Both the position numbers and the translations under genes were made by a program. Shown piece by piece: positions 9,541 through 18,678 of a stretch of 64,000 nt of DNA. Each line of letters begins with the position of its first letter. Position 1 is the stretch's first letter. The stretch comes from Schaedlerella arabinosiphila (GTDB taxonomy: Bacteria > Bacillota > Clostridia > Lachnospirales > Lachnospiraceae): assembly GCF_003885045.1 (NCBI RefSeq), contig NZ_RHJS01000002.1:372001-436000 (forward strand). The letters run 5' to 3'. Under the pieces are notes generated by a model. It was not told the DNA's origin. It worked only from the letters and a program-made list of their open reading frames with translations, and ran no database searches.

Positions 9541-9975
9541 ATGGGCGAGAAAAGAAAGATTGGTATCGGATTTATCCTGACAGTTTTGACGATGATCGTG
9601 ACTGCCGTATCACTGTTCCTTTATCTGCAGAACTGTAAGACAAATTATTTTGCAAATATGGGCGTCAACACGACAGTGGCTGCATGCCTTGTGGCTGCAG
9701 TGGTGCTGGAAGCATTGATGCTGGCTTTATCCATGAAGCAGGGTGAGAAAGCGTATCTGGATGCGATCCCGGTAGTGTGCGGAATCCTGACGGCTGTTGC
9801 GGCAATCCAGTTTATCGGAAGCAGGATTGCAGGTGCGGCTTCCATTATGACCTTTGAAAGCAATGCAGAAAATATGGCGGACCTGAACAATGCCATTGTT
9901 GCCATGGCCTGCTGTGTGATCGCATTATTACTGGTGATGATCAGTTCCTTCTTTAAAGTTGTGAAAGAAGCATAA
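9541..9975 (+). CDS. Small four-helix membrane protein next to GH3
   Basis: A 144-residue protein with about four hydrophobic segments (residues about 8-28, 42-62, 76-96 and 115-138). It has a positively charged N-terminus (MGEKRKIG) and a C-terminal FKVVKEA. No catalytic motif is visible. The start lies eight bases after AAAGGGGA and 16 bases after the GH3 stop, so the two genes are translationally close. A function in membrane assembly or partnering of the double-anchored GH3 is plausible from context only. Confidence 0.8.
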   Translation: MGEKRKIGIGFILTVLTMIVTAVSLFLYLQNCKTNYFANMGVNTTVAACLVAAVVLEALMLALSMKQGEKAYLDAIPVVCGILTAVAAIQFIGSRIAGAASIMTFESNAENMADLNNAIVAMACCVIALLLVMISSFFKVVKEA

Positions 9976-10035
9976 TTATGGAAGTTTGGAACTGCACGGT
10001 AATACCGCTGCAGTTCCAGAAAGGAATGAAGAAAT

Positions 10036-11517
10036 ATGAGCAGTCAGAAAAATGATTTTTGGAGCAGTCCGCTGACTCGTTCCAGGATTACGGCCTCGGA
10101 TGTCAGGACACCGGAGATGCTTCTGGGCTATTTTATCGGTCCTTTCGGAGCGCTGCTTTCATCCGGTATATTTACCAGCATCCTGCAAAATTATTTTACG
10201 GATGTTCTTCGTCTGGATCTGACGTTTCTGACAACCCTGCAGTTGTTCTCCACCATTCTGATCGTAGCGGCAAACCTGATCGTGGGACAGTTGATCGAAC
10301 GGACAAAAACCTTTGCCGGAAAGGCAAGACCCTGGATCCTGCTTTCCGCGCTGACCCTGTCGGCGGCCAGTGTCCTGATGTTCATTGTCCCCTTTGAAGG
10401 TGCGGCAAAGCTGGTCTGGGTTGCCATTGCCTACAACCTGTATTATGCAGTGGCGTATCCGATCTATAATACGGCAAATTCTACGCTGGTGCCGGTGTCT
10501 ACAAGGGACAGCCAGAAACGGGGCGTATTGGCTTCCTTTACCAATGTGGCGGGCCTGGGAGTTATGGGATTTGGCTCCATGGTATTTCCGATTTTAGTGT
10601 CCTTTGCATTAAAAGATAATCAGGCGTTGTGGTTTATGGTTATGCTGGCGGTTGCCGTATTTTCCGCGCTGACCATCTATCTGCAGTTTATGTTTACCAG
10701 AGAGCGTGTGACAGAGGAATTTATGGCGTCCGGTGGAAAAGAATCAGATGGAAAAGCGGCGGAATCCGTTTCCTTGTCCGCACAGCTGAAAGCCGTTGCA
10801 AGCGAGAAAATGTGGTGGATCGCGATTCTGTTCTACCTCGTATTCCAGTGGAGCGGCGCTATCAAAAATGGCTCCATGTCCTTCTTTTGTAAATGGGTAT
10901 TGGATAATACTTTTTTTGGCTCCGCCGATGCATGGGGGGCTTCCCAGTCTCTTTTGAGCATTATGGGGGCGATTCCGATGGCTCTGGCAGTTGTGGTCGT
11001 GGTTCCGCTGTGCAATAAATTCAGCAAGAGAGTGGTTGTATTTATCGGAATGGTGATCGGTGTGGCAGGCGGTTTGATCGCCGGCCTGGGAAACGGGAGC
11101 ATTGTGCCGGTAGCAGCCGGCGTTGCGCTGAAATGCCTGGGGGCTTCTCCGGCGGCTTATGTGATTCTGGCAATGTTGGCAGATGTGATCGACCATATTG
11201 AGTTTAAGGAAGGGATGCGTACCGATGGATTGACAATGTCTATCTATAGTTCTATCATGGTAGCAGGGACTCCAATCTGTAATTCCATCTTCAGTGCGAT
11301 CCTGAATGTCAGCGGATATGTGCAGGATGCGGATGTGGCGCTGGGGACGGCGGCACAAAGTGCGGCAGTGCAGAATGCGATTTCGATCAGCTATATCTGG
11401 GTGGAGACTGCTGCTTATGCGGTTTGCGCGGTGCTGATCTTCCTGTTTACGGTGGAAAAGAATCTGCCGCAGGAGCAGGCGCAGATTGCGAAGAGGAAAG
11501 AACGGGAAGTGGGATAA
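10036..11517 (+). CDS. GPH-family (MFS) sugar:cation symporter
   Basis: An integral membrane importer of 493 residues and about 12 helices, belonging to the glycoside-pentoside-hexuronide:cation symporter family. Typical features are the N-terminal GYFIGPFGALLSSGIFTSIL, the loop LIERTKTFAGKARPWILLSA (family pattern DRT..kwGr.rPWIl) and the C-terminal half motif ADVIDHIEFKEGMRTDG. It sits 60 bp after the small membrane protein and probably brings in the mono- or disaccharides released by the GH enzymes, driven by Na+ or H+. The particular sugar is unknown. Confidence 0.92.
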   Translation: MSSQKNDFWSSPLTRSRITASDVRTPEMLLGYFIGPFGALLSSGIFTSILQNYFTDVLRLDLTFLTTLQLFSTILIVAANLIVGQLIERTKTFAGKARPWILLSALTLSAASVLMFIVPFEGAAKLVWVAIAYNLYYAVAYPIYNTANSTLVPVSTRDSQKRGVLASFTNVAGLGVMGFGSMVFPILVSFALKDNQALWFMVMLAVAVFSALTIYLQFMFTRERVTEEFMASGGKESDGKAAESVSLSAQLKAVASEKMWWIAILFYLVFQWSGAIKNGSMSFFCKWVLDNTFFGSADAWGASQSLLSIMGAIPMALAVVVVVPLCNKFSKRVVVFIGMVIGVAGGLIAGLGNGSIVPVAAGVALKCLGASPAAYVILAMLADVIDHIEFKEGMRTDGLTMSIYSSIMVAGTPICNSIFSAILNVSGYVQDADVALGTAAQSAAVQNAISISYIWVETAAYAVCAVLIFLFTVEKNLPQEQAQIAKRKEREVG

Positions 11518-11591
11518 TGTCTTAAGTGCAGTGGATGGAATACCATCTGCTGCATTTTTGTAGTAGTCAATTACGGATAGAGGAGGGCGCA

Positions 11592-13463
11592 ATGGAAAGA
11601 AAACGGCATATTGTTTCATGTGCCCTTGGGCTTTGTATTGCCTTTGGTGCCATGGGATGCGGCAAAAGGGTGCTGGAAGAAAAGGATTTCTGCCATCTTG
11701 TGCTGGAAGAGGGGGAAGGTTTTTTTGTGGAGGAAAGTGCCCTGACGGTGGAACGGGGGAAGGATGCGTCTTTTGAGATGATCCTGGAGGATGGATATGA
11801 ACTGCAAAATGTGAAATATGGAGATGACAGGGAAGCAGGAAGTGCTGCCCGCAATTATTCCGTGAAATATGATGGGGATGGCAGAGCGCTTACTTTGACG
11901 CTGTATGACGTTCGATATTCCGAGACTGTGCAGGCACGGGTTGAAAAAAGCGATGTGGTCATCCGGTATCATGCCAATGGGGGCCGCAGATGTGAAAGCA
12001 GGGATATGGCGGATGAAGGATATGGGGAGGATGGCGGCGGGGATGAATTCCCGGTTGCTGTTGTGCGTTCCCATTTGCGGCCGAATACGTCGATTGGTAC
12101 GGATTTATTTGAGAGGACCGGCTATACGCTGATTGGCTGGAATACAAAGCAGGACGGGAGCGGGACTCAGATCGGGCTTGGCAGCAGGGTGGATACTCAG
12201 GAGGGGATGTTACTCTATGCGCAGTGGGTTCCCTGGACGGATGCGGCTCATTTTGAGTATGAAGATCAAGGAGAATTTGCGCAGATTACAGATTATCAAG
12301 GGCAGGAAGATACGATCTGTATTCCGGCAGAACTGGATGGAAAGAAGGTAAGGCGGATCGCAGAAGGGGCATTTGCAGGTGTGGATTGCAGAAGAGTGAT
12401 TTTGCCGCCGGGAATCTATGAAGTGGAAAACAAAGCGTTTGAAAGTGCATCGCTGCAGGAACTCTATCTTTATGATGATATTTCCAAGATCAGCGATCAT
12501 GCATTTGCAGGATGCGGGCAGTTTGAAACGCTGCATATCAATGCAATAGAGCCGCCGGTATATAGCGGAAATTATTTTGACACCTTCCAGGACAAATATG
12601 ACAGGCTTTTGCAGTTGAAGGATCAGAAAAAAATCGTATTGTTTTCAGGTTCTTCTACCCGGTTCGGCTATGACAGCGCCATGATCGATGAGGCGTTTGA
12701 GGAGTATGAGGTGGTGAACATGGGAGTGTTTGCCTATACTCCGGCGCTTCCGCAGCTGCAATTGATTCTGGAATGTATGCAGGAAGGAGATATTCTGCTC
12801 CATGCGCCGGAATTTGATGCCAGCAACCGGCAGTTCTGTGGGCAGAAAGCTTTGGATTACGCCACATTTGCTATGATGGAATCAGGTTACGATGTGTTTA
12901 CAAAGCTGGATATCCGGGATTTTGAGCAGGTATTTACCGCATTTTCTTCTTACAATGCCGGGCGGGAAGGAATGGAAAAGAAAAATTATAAAATCTCCGC
13001 GTCTCATTATGATGAGGATGGTATTCCGGTAGAAGAAGACAGCTATAACGAATATGGGGACTATTGCCTGTATCGGCCAAATTCTGCAGAAGAACAGCCA
13101 ATCTATGGCCTTCCGGTGCATTATACAGTCAATGCATTTCCAAAGGGACAGTATATTGAGCCGTTGAATGCAGTGTATGAGCAGTTTTTGGAAAAAGGGG
13201 CTGACGTTTATTTTACATATTCGCCCCGTAACCAGTATGCCGTGTCAGAGGAGAGTACACCCGAAGAACGTGCGCGGCTGCACCAGTATTTTCAGGAAAA
13301 CCTGATCGTGCCGGTGATCACGGAACTGGAGGATTCTCTGGTTTCCGGGGTGTATCTGTATGGGACGGATAACCATCTGTCTACCGAAGGGGTGGAGATC
13401 CGGACCAGGAGAATCATTCAGGAATTGAAAGAAGAAATGGAAAAGGAACAGGATGAGAAATGA
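11592..13463 (+). CDS. Lipoprotein with InlB repeat, BspA-type LRR and SGNH-like domain
   Basis: A 623-residue predicted surface lipoprotein: MERKRH, a hydrophobic stretch, then the lipobox AFGAMGC. An upstream in-frame region from 11526 is excluded because AGGAGG sits just before ATG 11592. An InlB/Flg_new-like repeat (IRYHANGG ... GWNTKQDGSG ... LYAQWVP) is followed by two BspA-like leucine-rich repeats (RRIAEGAFAGVD, ISDHAFAGC). A C-terminal SGNH-type domain has FSGSSTRFGYDS (block I Ser354) and a late GTDNHLSTEG, a DxH-like block V. The second SGNH protein of this operon shares the FGYDS block and the VVN[MF]G pattern. Its neighbour MBOAT suggests a role in O-acylating or deacylating a surface glycan. 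Substrate unknown. Confidence 0.75.
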   Translation: MERKRHIVSCALGLCIAFGAMGCGKRVLEEKDFCHLVLEEGEGFFVEESALTVERGKDASFEMILEDGYELQNVKYGDDREAGSAARNYSVKYDGDGRALTLTLYDVRYSETVQARVEKSDVVIRYHANGGRRCESRDMADEGYGEDGGGDEFPVAVVRSHLRPNTSIGTDLFERTGYTLIGWNTKQDGSGTQIGLGSRVDTQEGMLLYAQWVPWTDAAHFEYEDQGEFAQITDYQGQEDTICIPAELDGKKVRRIAEGAFAGVDCRRVILPPGIYEVENKAFESASLQELYLYDDISKISDHAFAGCGQFETLHINAIEPPVYSGNYFDTFQDKYDRLLQLKDQKKIVLFSGSSTRFGYDSAMIDEAFEEYEVVNMGVFAYTPALPQLQLILECMQEGDILLHAPEFDASNRQFCGQKALDYATFAMMESGYDVFTKLDIRDFEQVFTAFSSYNAGREGMEKKNYKISASHYDEDGIPVEEDSYNEYGDYCLYRPNSAEEQPIYGLPVHYTVNAFPKGQYIEPLNAVYEQFLEKGADVYFTYSPRNQYAVSEESTPEERARLHQYFQENLIVPVITELEDSLVSGVYLYGTDNHLSTEGVEIRTRRIIQELKEEMEKEQDEK

Positions 13464-13678
13464 AGATCGGAATCATTTGCATTATTTGTGAGTTTTTTAC
13501 TGTGGCCGGAATTCTGTATGCGCTGGTCTGCGGCGCTAAACTTCAGGAAATTTTGGCGGGGGTGCTTTTGATGCTCTTTGTGAGCCTGCTGGTCGTCCGG
13601 GCGGGCAATAAGAGAAAAGTGAAGAAGGCAGTCGGGCCGCAGCGCGGACCGGCCGTGAAAAATGAGGAAAATATATGA
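13460..13678 (+). CDS. Small two-helix membrane protein in MBOAT operon
   Basis: A 72-residue protein with two hydrophobic segments (about 3-22 and 28-47) and a basic, probably cytosolic tail (NKRKVKKAVGPQRGP). Its ATG overlaps the stop of the upstream lipoprotein gene (ATGA), and its own stop overlaps the MBOAT start, so the three are translationally coupled. No family is recognised. Small membrane subunits accompany DltB in Dlt systems (DltX), which makes an accessory role to the MBOAT plausible, though no homology is claimed. Confidence 0.75.
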   Translation: MKIGIICIICEFFTVAGILYALVCGAKLQEILAGVLLMLFVSLLVVRAGNKRKVKKAVGPQRGPAVKNEENI

Positions 13679-15051
13679 ATTTTACATCTTTGGAATTTAT
13701 CACTTTTTTTCCGGTAGTCCTGATTCTTTATTGGATCATGCCGGGACATAGAAGATGGATCCTGCTTTTAGCAGCAAGCTACCTGTTCTATATGGAGGGG
13801 AGCCTCAGATCAGGGGCGCTGCTTTTGTTTACTACAGGGGTATCCTATACGGCCGCATTACAGATGGAGAGAATCCGAAGTGAGAAAGGGGCGGGGGCAA
13901 AAGAGATTAGATTGTGGATGCTGCTGGCTCTTGTCTGCTGTCTGGGGTGTCTGGTGATCTGGAAGCGAAAAGGCTTTCTGGTTGTAGGAATTTCGTTTTA
14001 TACATTCCAGACATTGGCCTATGTGCTGGATGTGTACCGCGGACAGATCCGATGTGAACGGCATTTTGGATATTATGCATTATTTGTCTCTTTCTTTCCT
14101 CAGTTGGTCGCCGGACCGATTGAACGGACGGAAAGTCTTCTTTTGCAGTTAAAAAAAGTACAGGTCTGGAATCGAAATGATTTTACTGATGGGGGCTGGC
14201 TTTTGCTCAAGGGCTTCTATAAAAAACTGGTGGCAGCGGACTATCTGGCGGTTTTTGTGGATGTTGTCTATGCTTCGCCGGGGGAGGCGGGGGGACTTGG
14301 GACAGTCCTTGGGACTTTATGCTTTGCGGGACAGATTTATTGTGATTTTTCCGGTTATACGGATATTGCGCGGGGGACGGCGCGTATGATGGGAATCCGT
14401 CTGACGGAAAATTTTAAAAATCCATATGGGGCGGAAAATATCCGGGAATTCTGGCAGAGATGGCATATCAGCCTGACAAAATGGTTTACGGATTATGTGT
14501 ATATTCCGCTGGGAGGCAGCAGGTGCGGAACACTGATCCGCTGCAGAAATATCATGGCGGTCTTTCTGCTGAGTGGGTTATGGCATGGGCTGTCCTGGAA
14601 TTACGCAGCCTGGGGGCTGCTGCATGGAGTCTGTTTTTTAGCGTATACATTGTGGAATGAAGTCTATCCGTCCAAAAGCGGCATGCATTTGCCTGGCCGG
14701 TTTGTTACATTTGGATTTGTCTGCTTTGCCTGGATCTTCTTCCGGGCAAAGAATATGAGGGAGGCAGGGCAGGTCCTGAGGCAGATCCTGTTCCACTTTG
14801 CAGATCTGGGAATCTTAGAGACACTGCAGTCCATGCAGATACAAAGAATCGACTTATTGCTCCTGCCGTTGGCGCTGGGCTGCCTGCTGCTTGTGGAACA
14901 GATGCCGGATACGATCTGTAGGGCCAGGACATTAAAAGAGACCATAAAAGTATCATTTCTTGGATTTTATATGGTAAACGCGATTGCCATTTCCTGGCTG
15001 GTTGGAGCCGCGGCGGACAGAGGAAATTCTTTTATTTATTTTAGGTTTTAA
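13675..15051 (+). CDS. MBOAT family O-acyltransferase (AlgI/DltB-like)
   Basis: A polytopic membrane protein of 458 residues that passes acyl groups across the membrane for O-acylation of an extracellular polymer. Family features are the N-terminal FTSLEFITFFPVVLILYW, FVSFFPQLVAGPIER, REFWQRWHISLTKWFTDYVYIPLGG with His264, and LLSGLWHGLSWNYAAWGLLHG with the conserved His304. AlgI-type enzymes normally work with a periplasmic or extracellular SGNH partner (AlgJ/AlgX/DltD). Here one lies on each side. The acyl donor is probably acetyl, and the acceptor is unknown. Confidence 0.92.
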   Translation: MNFTSLEFITFFPVVLILYWIMPGHRRWILLLAASYLFYMEGSLRSGALLLFTTGVSYTAALQMERIRSEKGAGAKEIRLWMLLALVCCLGCLVIWKRKGFLVVGISFYTFQTLAYVLDVYRGQIRCERHFGYYALFVSFFPQLVAGPIERTESLLLQLKKVQVWNRNDFTDGGWLLLKGFYKKLVAADYLAVFVDVVYASPGEAGGLGTVLGTLCFAGQIYCDFSGYTDIARGTARMMGIRLTENFKNPYGAENIREFWQRWHISLTKWFTDYVYIPLGGSRCGTLIRCRNIMAVFLLSGLWHGLSWNYAAWGLLHGVCFLAYTLWNEVYPSKSGMHLPGRFVTFGFVCFAWIFFRAKNMREAGQVLRQILFHFADLGILETLQSMQIQRIDLLLLPLALGCLLLVEQMPDTICRARTLKETIKVSFLGFYMVNAIAISWLVGAAADRGNSFIYFRF

Positions 15052-15073
15052 GTGTGGATTCGGGGGTAAGGAC

Positions 15074-16387
15074 ATGGAGCGGACAGCGAAAAAAGCGATA
15101 CTTATCATAACAGGGATTCTTCTTCTTGCGATACCTGTATTTCTCATTGTATGTGCCCTCTGTCTGCCTGCCAGGTACGAAGAAACATTTTTAGGTGAAC
15201 TGAGAGAGAAATGCAGGCGTCTGGAGGAAATCGAAGGGAAGCGTATCATACTGGCGGGAGGGAGCGGTATTGCTTTCGGCTATGACAGTTCGATGCTGGA
15301 GTGGGCATTCCCGGAGTATCAGGTTGTAAATTTCGGGATGTATGCAGGGCTTGGAACGAAAGTGATGCTGGATTTATCTGAGGGATCCGTGCGGGAAAAT
15401 GACATTGTGATCCTGTCGCCGGAGCAGGAGGCACAGACTCTTTCGGACTATTTTAATGGAGAAGCCATGTGGCAGGCGGCGGACGGGGAATTTTCGCTGC
15501 TTTTCAAGATCAAACGCGGGAACTGGGGGCAGATGCTAGGGACGCTGCCGGGTTTTGCGGCAGACAAATTCCGTTATCATTTACATGGGACAACGCCTGA
15601 GCCGGAAGGGATATATCGGAAGGATTCGTTTAATGCATACGGGGATATTGACACAAAGCTGTGTGGGCAGAATATCATGCCGCAAGGATACGACAGGAAC
15701 ACTCCGGTTCGGTTTACAGACGATGTCTGGCAGGAGGAGTTTATAGAGTATATGAATACCTATGCCTTACAGCTTGAGAAACAAGGGGCAAAAGTCTGGT
15801 ATCGGTTCTGTCCGGTCAATGCGTTGGCAGTAGGGCCAGGGGACATATCCGCATATTATGAAGCGCTGCAGACAAAGCTTTCTTTTCCGGTCATCGGGAA
15901 CCCGAATGACAGTGTAATGGATGCGGAATGGTTTTATGATACAAATTTCCATCTGAATTCCAGCGGGAAGATTGTGAACACGATCCAATGTATTCGGGAT
16001 ATAAAAGCCATGCTGGGAGAAAGTACGCAGACGGCATATGAATTTCCAAATAAACCGGAAATGCCGGCGGATACGGGAGGGGATTTGGAGAAACAGCCAG
16101 AAATACTGTATGCAGATATTTATGCGGGAAATGAGGAAATCCAGGCTATCACGATACCGAAGGAGGTTGCACTGATTGAGGACGGTGCATTTGAAGGGTG
16201 CAGCCGGTTACAGGCAATCATACTTGAAAATGAACAGCCATCAGAAATCCGTCCGGGGCAGGGATTACTGCGTGGAACAGATGCGGATATCTATGTAAAA
16301 GACGAGGTATTGCCGGATTATCGGCTGAATTATTTTTGGTCCATGTATGCAGGAAGGATCAAGGCACAATCCACGTTAGAAAAATGA
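15074..16387 (+). CDS. Membrane-anchored SGNH-like protein with C-terminal LRR
   Basis: A 437-residue protein with one N-terminal membrane helix (KKAILIITGILLLAIPVFLI) and an external body. The SGNH-like domain has AGGSGIAFGYDSSML as block I and YDTNFHLNSSG as the Asp/His block V, similar to the fold used by AlgJ/DltD-like acyltransfer partners. One BspA-like leucine-rich repeat (IPKEVALIEDGAFEGCSRLQ) lies at the C-terminus. The order of LRR and SGNH is opposite to the lipoprotein at 11592. The start at 15074 is preferred over the longer frame from 14984, which lies inside the MBOAT gene. It is the last gene before the GH43 promoter. Confidence 0.78.
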   Translation: MERTAKKAILIITGILLLAIPVFLIVCALCLPARYEETFLGELREKCRRLEEIEGKRIILAGGSGIAFGYDSSMLEWAFPEYQVVNFGMYAGLGTKVMLDLSEGSVRENDIVILSPEQEAQTLSDYFNGEAMWQAADGEFSLLFKIKRGNWGQMLGTLPGFAADKFRYHLHGTTPEPEGIYRKDSFNAYGDIDTKLCGQNIMPQGYDRNTPVRFTDDVWQEEFIEYMNTYALQLEKQGAKVWYRFCPVNALAVGPGDISAYYEALQTKLSFPVIGNPNDSVMDAEWFYDTNFHLNSSGKIVNTIQCIRDIKAMLGESTQTAYEFPNKPEMPADTGGDLEKQPEILYADIYAGNEEIQAITIPKEVALIEDGAFEGCSRLQAIILENEQPSEIRPGQGLLRGTDADIYVKDEVLPDYRLNYFWSMYAGRIKAQSTLEK

Positions 16388-16432
16388 CGTTTTACGTCAG
16401 GAAAAAGCGTCAGTCGAAAAAAAAGTTATAAT
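16385..16432 (+). promoter_or_regulatory. GH43 promoter with TGACG/CGTCA repeats
   Basis: A perfect -10 TATAAT lies at 16427-16432 without a good -35. Upstream, TGACG TTTTA CGTCA forms a perfect palindromic pair (16385-16389 with 16395-16399). A second CGTCAG lies at 16408-16413, 13 bases after the first CGTCAG. The same words precede the GH3 promoter (6342-6364). A shared activator is inferred; the adjacent LytTR regulator is the obvious candidate. Confidence 0.5.
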
Positions 16433-16493
16433 AATCCATTATAAACGTGGACGAAACACGAAATAACAGATAAAATGGAGTGGAGGTTCTAAG

Positions 16494-17945
16494 ATGAAAA
16501 CAAAACAAGCATTTAACCCGTATCTGCCAAGTTATGAATATGTTCCGGATGCTGAGCCGCATATTGTGGATGGCCGTGTTTACATTTATGGTTCCCATGA
16601 TCTGTTCAACGGCCTGAATTTTTGCCTGGGGGACTATGTGTGCTGGTCCGCCCCAGTCGGGGACTTAAGCAACTGGAGATATGAGGGCTGTATTTATAAA
16701 CGGGAGCAGGATCCGGCGGCGCCCAGGATCCGCCTGACGAATGGGCTGGCGGCTCCAGATATGGTACAGGGGCCGGACGGAAAATACTATCTGTATTATT
16801 TCATGGGCGGCACAAAGATGATCTCTGTGGCAGTCTGTGATGAACCGGCAGGAAAGTATGAATTCTATGGATATGTAAAATATGAGGATGAAGTGCCTGT
16901 AGGCAAAAAGAATGAACCATTTCAGTTCGATCCGGGAATCTTCATGGATGATGACGGACGGCTGTATATGTACAGCGGCTTTGCGCTGGCGGGGAATCCC
17001 ATTCTTCTGGACGGCTCTAAACCGACGGAGCATGGCCCTATGTGCTTTGAACTGGATCCTTCCGATATGCTGACGGTGAAAAAAGGCCCTGTGTATATTG
17101 GGATTGCAGGAGAGAAGGAAGCGCCCGGGACCCCTTATGAGGGACATCCTTTCTTAGAGGCAAGTTCCATGCGTAAATTCAATGGAACCTATTATTTTAT
17201 CTACAGTTCCCTGAACAGCCATGAACTTTGCTATGCCACAAGTGACAATCCCACCAGCGGTTTTTCGTACGGGGGGATTCTGGTCAGTAACGGAGACATC
17301 GGAAGGCCGGGCGTGACAGACGTGAACCATGCAAAAAATTATACGGGAAATACCCACGGGAGTATTATTGAGATCAATGGAGAATATTATATATTCTATC
17401 ATCGCCACAGCAACCGGAAGCAGTCTTCCAGACAGGCCTGCGCGGAGAAAATTCGTTTCGAAGACGGAAAATTTTATCAGGCGGAACTGACATCCTGCGG
17501 GCTGAACGGAAAGCCGCTGTCTGGAAAAGGGCATTATCCCAGTTATATCGCCTGTAATTTATATGGAAAAAAGGGAACCAGATTTTTAAGCATGATCAAG
17601 CATCCAAAGAGAGGCTACCCCTACTTTACTCAGGACGGTAAAGACCGTGAATCAGGAGATGACCAGTATATTGCGAACATGGATGACGGCGCGGTGGCAG
17701 GGTTTAAGTATTTTGACTTAAGAGAAACTTCCAAGATCAGGATTAATATCCGTGGAAATGCCTCTGGCATGGTTTATATCCGTACTGCGGAGAATCAGGA
17801 GCCGGTGGCAAAGATTGAGGTAAAACCGACAAAAGATGTGCATGGTTTTGTCTCGGAACTGAAAGCACCTGGAGAAAAGCAGGCGTTGTTTTTCAAATAT
17901 GAAGGAAGAGGAAGCTTTGACTTTATTTCTTTTGACCTAGCATAA
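16494..17945 (+). CDS. Glycoside hydrolase family 43 (beta-xylosidase/arabinofuranosidase type)
   Basis: An inverting glycosidase of 483 residues with no signal peptide, so probably cytosolic. The five-blade propeller carries the catalytic base Asp19 (YVPDAEPHIVDG), the pKa-modulating Asp146 (QFDPGIFMDDDGRLYMYSG) and the general acid Glu222 (HPFLEASSMRKFNGTYYFIYS), plus NTHGSIIEINGEYYIFYHRHS. The last 120 residues look like a beta-sandwich of the CBM6 type (GSFDFISFDL). The substrate is probably an arabino- or xylo-oligosaccharide. It has its own promoter and is followed 25 bp later by the LytTR regulator. Confidence 0.9.
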   Translation: MKTKQAFNPYLPSYEYVPDAEPHIVDGRVYIYGSHDLFNGLNFCLGDYVCWSAPVGDLSNWRYEGCIYKREQDPAAPRIRLTNGLAAPDMVQGPDGKYYLYYFMGGTKMISVAVCDEPAGKYEFYGYVKYEDEVPVGKKNEPFQFDPGIFMDDDGRLYMYSGFALAGNPILLDGSKPTEHGPMCFELDPSDMLTVKKGPVYIGIAGEKEAPGTPYEGHPFLEASSMRKFNGTYYFIYSSLNSHELCYATSDNPTSGFSYGGILVSNGDIGRPGVTDVNHAKNYTGNTHGSIIEINGEYYIFYHRHSNRKQSSRQACAEKIRFEDGKFYQAELTSCGLNGKPLSGKGHYPSYIACNLYGKKGTRFLSMIKHPKRGYPYFTQDGKDRESGDDQYIANMDDGAVAGFKYFDLRETSKIRINIRGNASGMVYIRTAENQEPVAKIEVKPTKDVHGFVSELKAPGEKQALFFKYEGRGSFDFISFDLA

Positions 17946-17970
17946 GAATGGCTGCAGCGAGGGACAGTGT

Positions 17971-18678
17971 ATGATACACATTGCGATTGTAGAGGATGAC
18001 GTCCATGATAAAGCCCGGCTGAAAAAATGTCTGAAAAGATATGAAGAGGAAACCCAGCGGCGGTTTGAGGTGACCGAGTTTTCGGACGGCGAGGACATCA
18101 TTACAGAGTATATGGCAAAATATGACCTGATACTGATGGATATTGAAATGACCTTTATGAATGGCATGAGTGCGGCCCGGCGGATTCGGGAAATGGATCC
18201 GGACGTGGAACTGATCTTTATTACAAATATGCCCCAGTATGCAATCCAGGGCTATAAAGTAAATGCATTGGACTATCTGTTAAAGCCGCTCTCCTATTTT
18301 TCATTTACGGAAACCATGAACAAGGCACTGAAACGGATTGGGACATCGGAGAAAAAATATGTCGTGGTTGCCACAAAGGGAGGAAAAATGAAACTGGATA
18401 TTTCCGGCATCTGCTATGTGGAGGTGCTGGATCATCTTCTGCTGTATCATACCACCGAAGGAATTTATGAGGCCCGGGGGACTCTGAAAGATACACTAAG
18501 CCAGCTGGATGAACGTTTTTTTAGCTGCAGCAGGAGTTATGTAGTGAATCTGGATTATGTAGAACATTACCGTGGAAACGATCTTACGGTGAACGGTGAT
18601 GTCCTTGCCATGAGCCGGGGCAGGCGGAATGCATTTCTGGACGCATTAAATGCACATATGAATGGAGAGTGGAGATGA
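17971..18678 (+). CDS. LytTR-family response regulator (AgrA/ComE-like)
   Basis: A cytosolic DNA-binding response regulator of 235 residues. The receiver domain (about 1-120) has the acidic pair VEDD, the phosphoacceptor Asp57 (LILMDIEM) and the switch Lys in YLLKPL. The LytTR domain (about 135-230) has YVEVLDHLLLYHTTEG and FFSCSRSYVVNLDYVEHY. LytTR proteins bind direct repeats upstream of target promoters. The gene is in line with GH43 and overlaps the kinase gene by four bases, so it probably controls the glycan locus in response to the partner kinase. Confidence 0.92.
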   Translation: MIHIAIVEDDVHDKARLKKCLKRYEEETQRRFEVTEFSDGEDIITEYMAKYDLILMDIEMTFMNGMSAARRIREMDPDVELIFITNMPQYAIQGYKVNALDYLLKPLSYFSFTETMNKALKRIGTSEKKYVVVATKGGKMKLDISGICYVEVLDHLLLYHTTEGIYEARGTLKDTLSQLDERFFSCSRSYVVNLDYVEHYRGNDLTVNGDVLAMSRGRRNAFLDALNAHMNGEWR

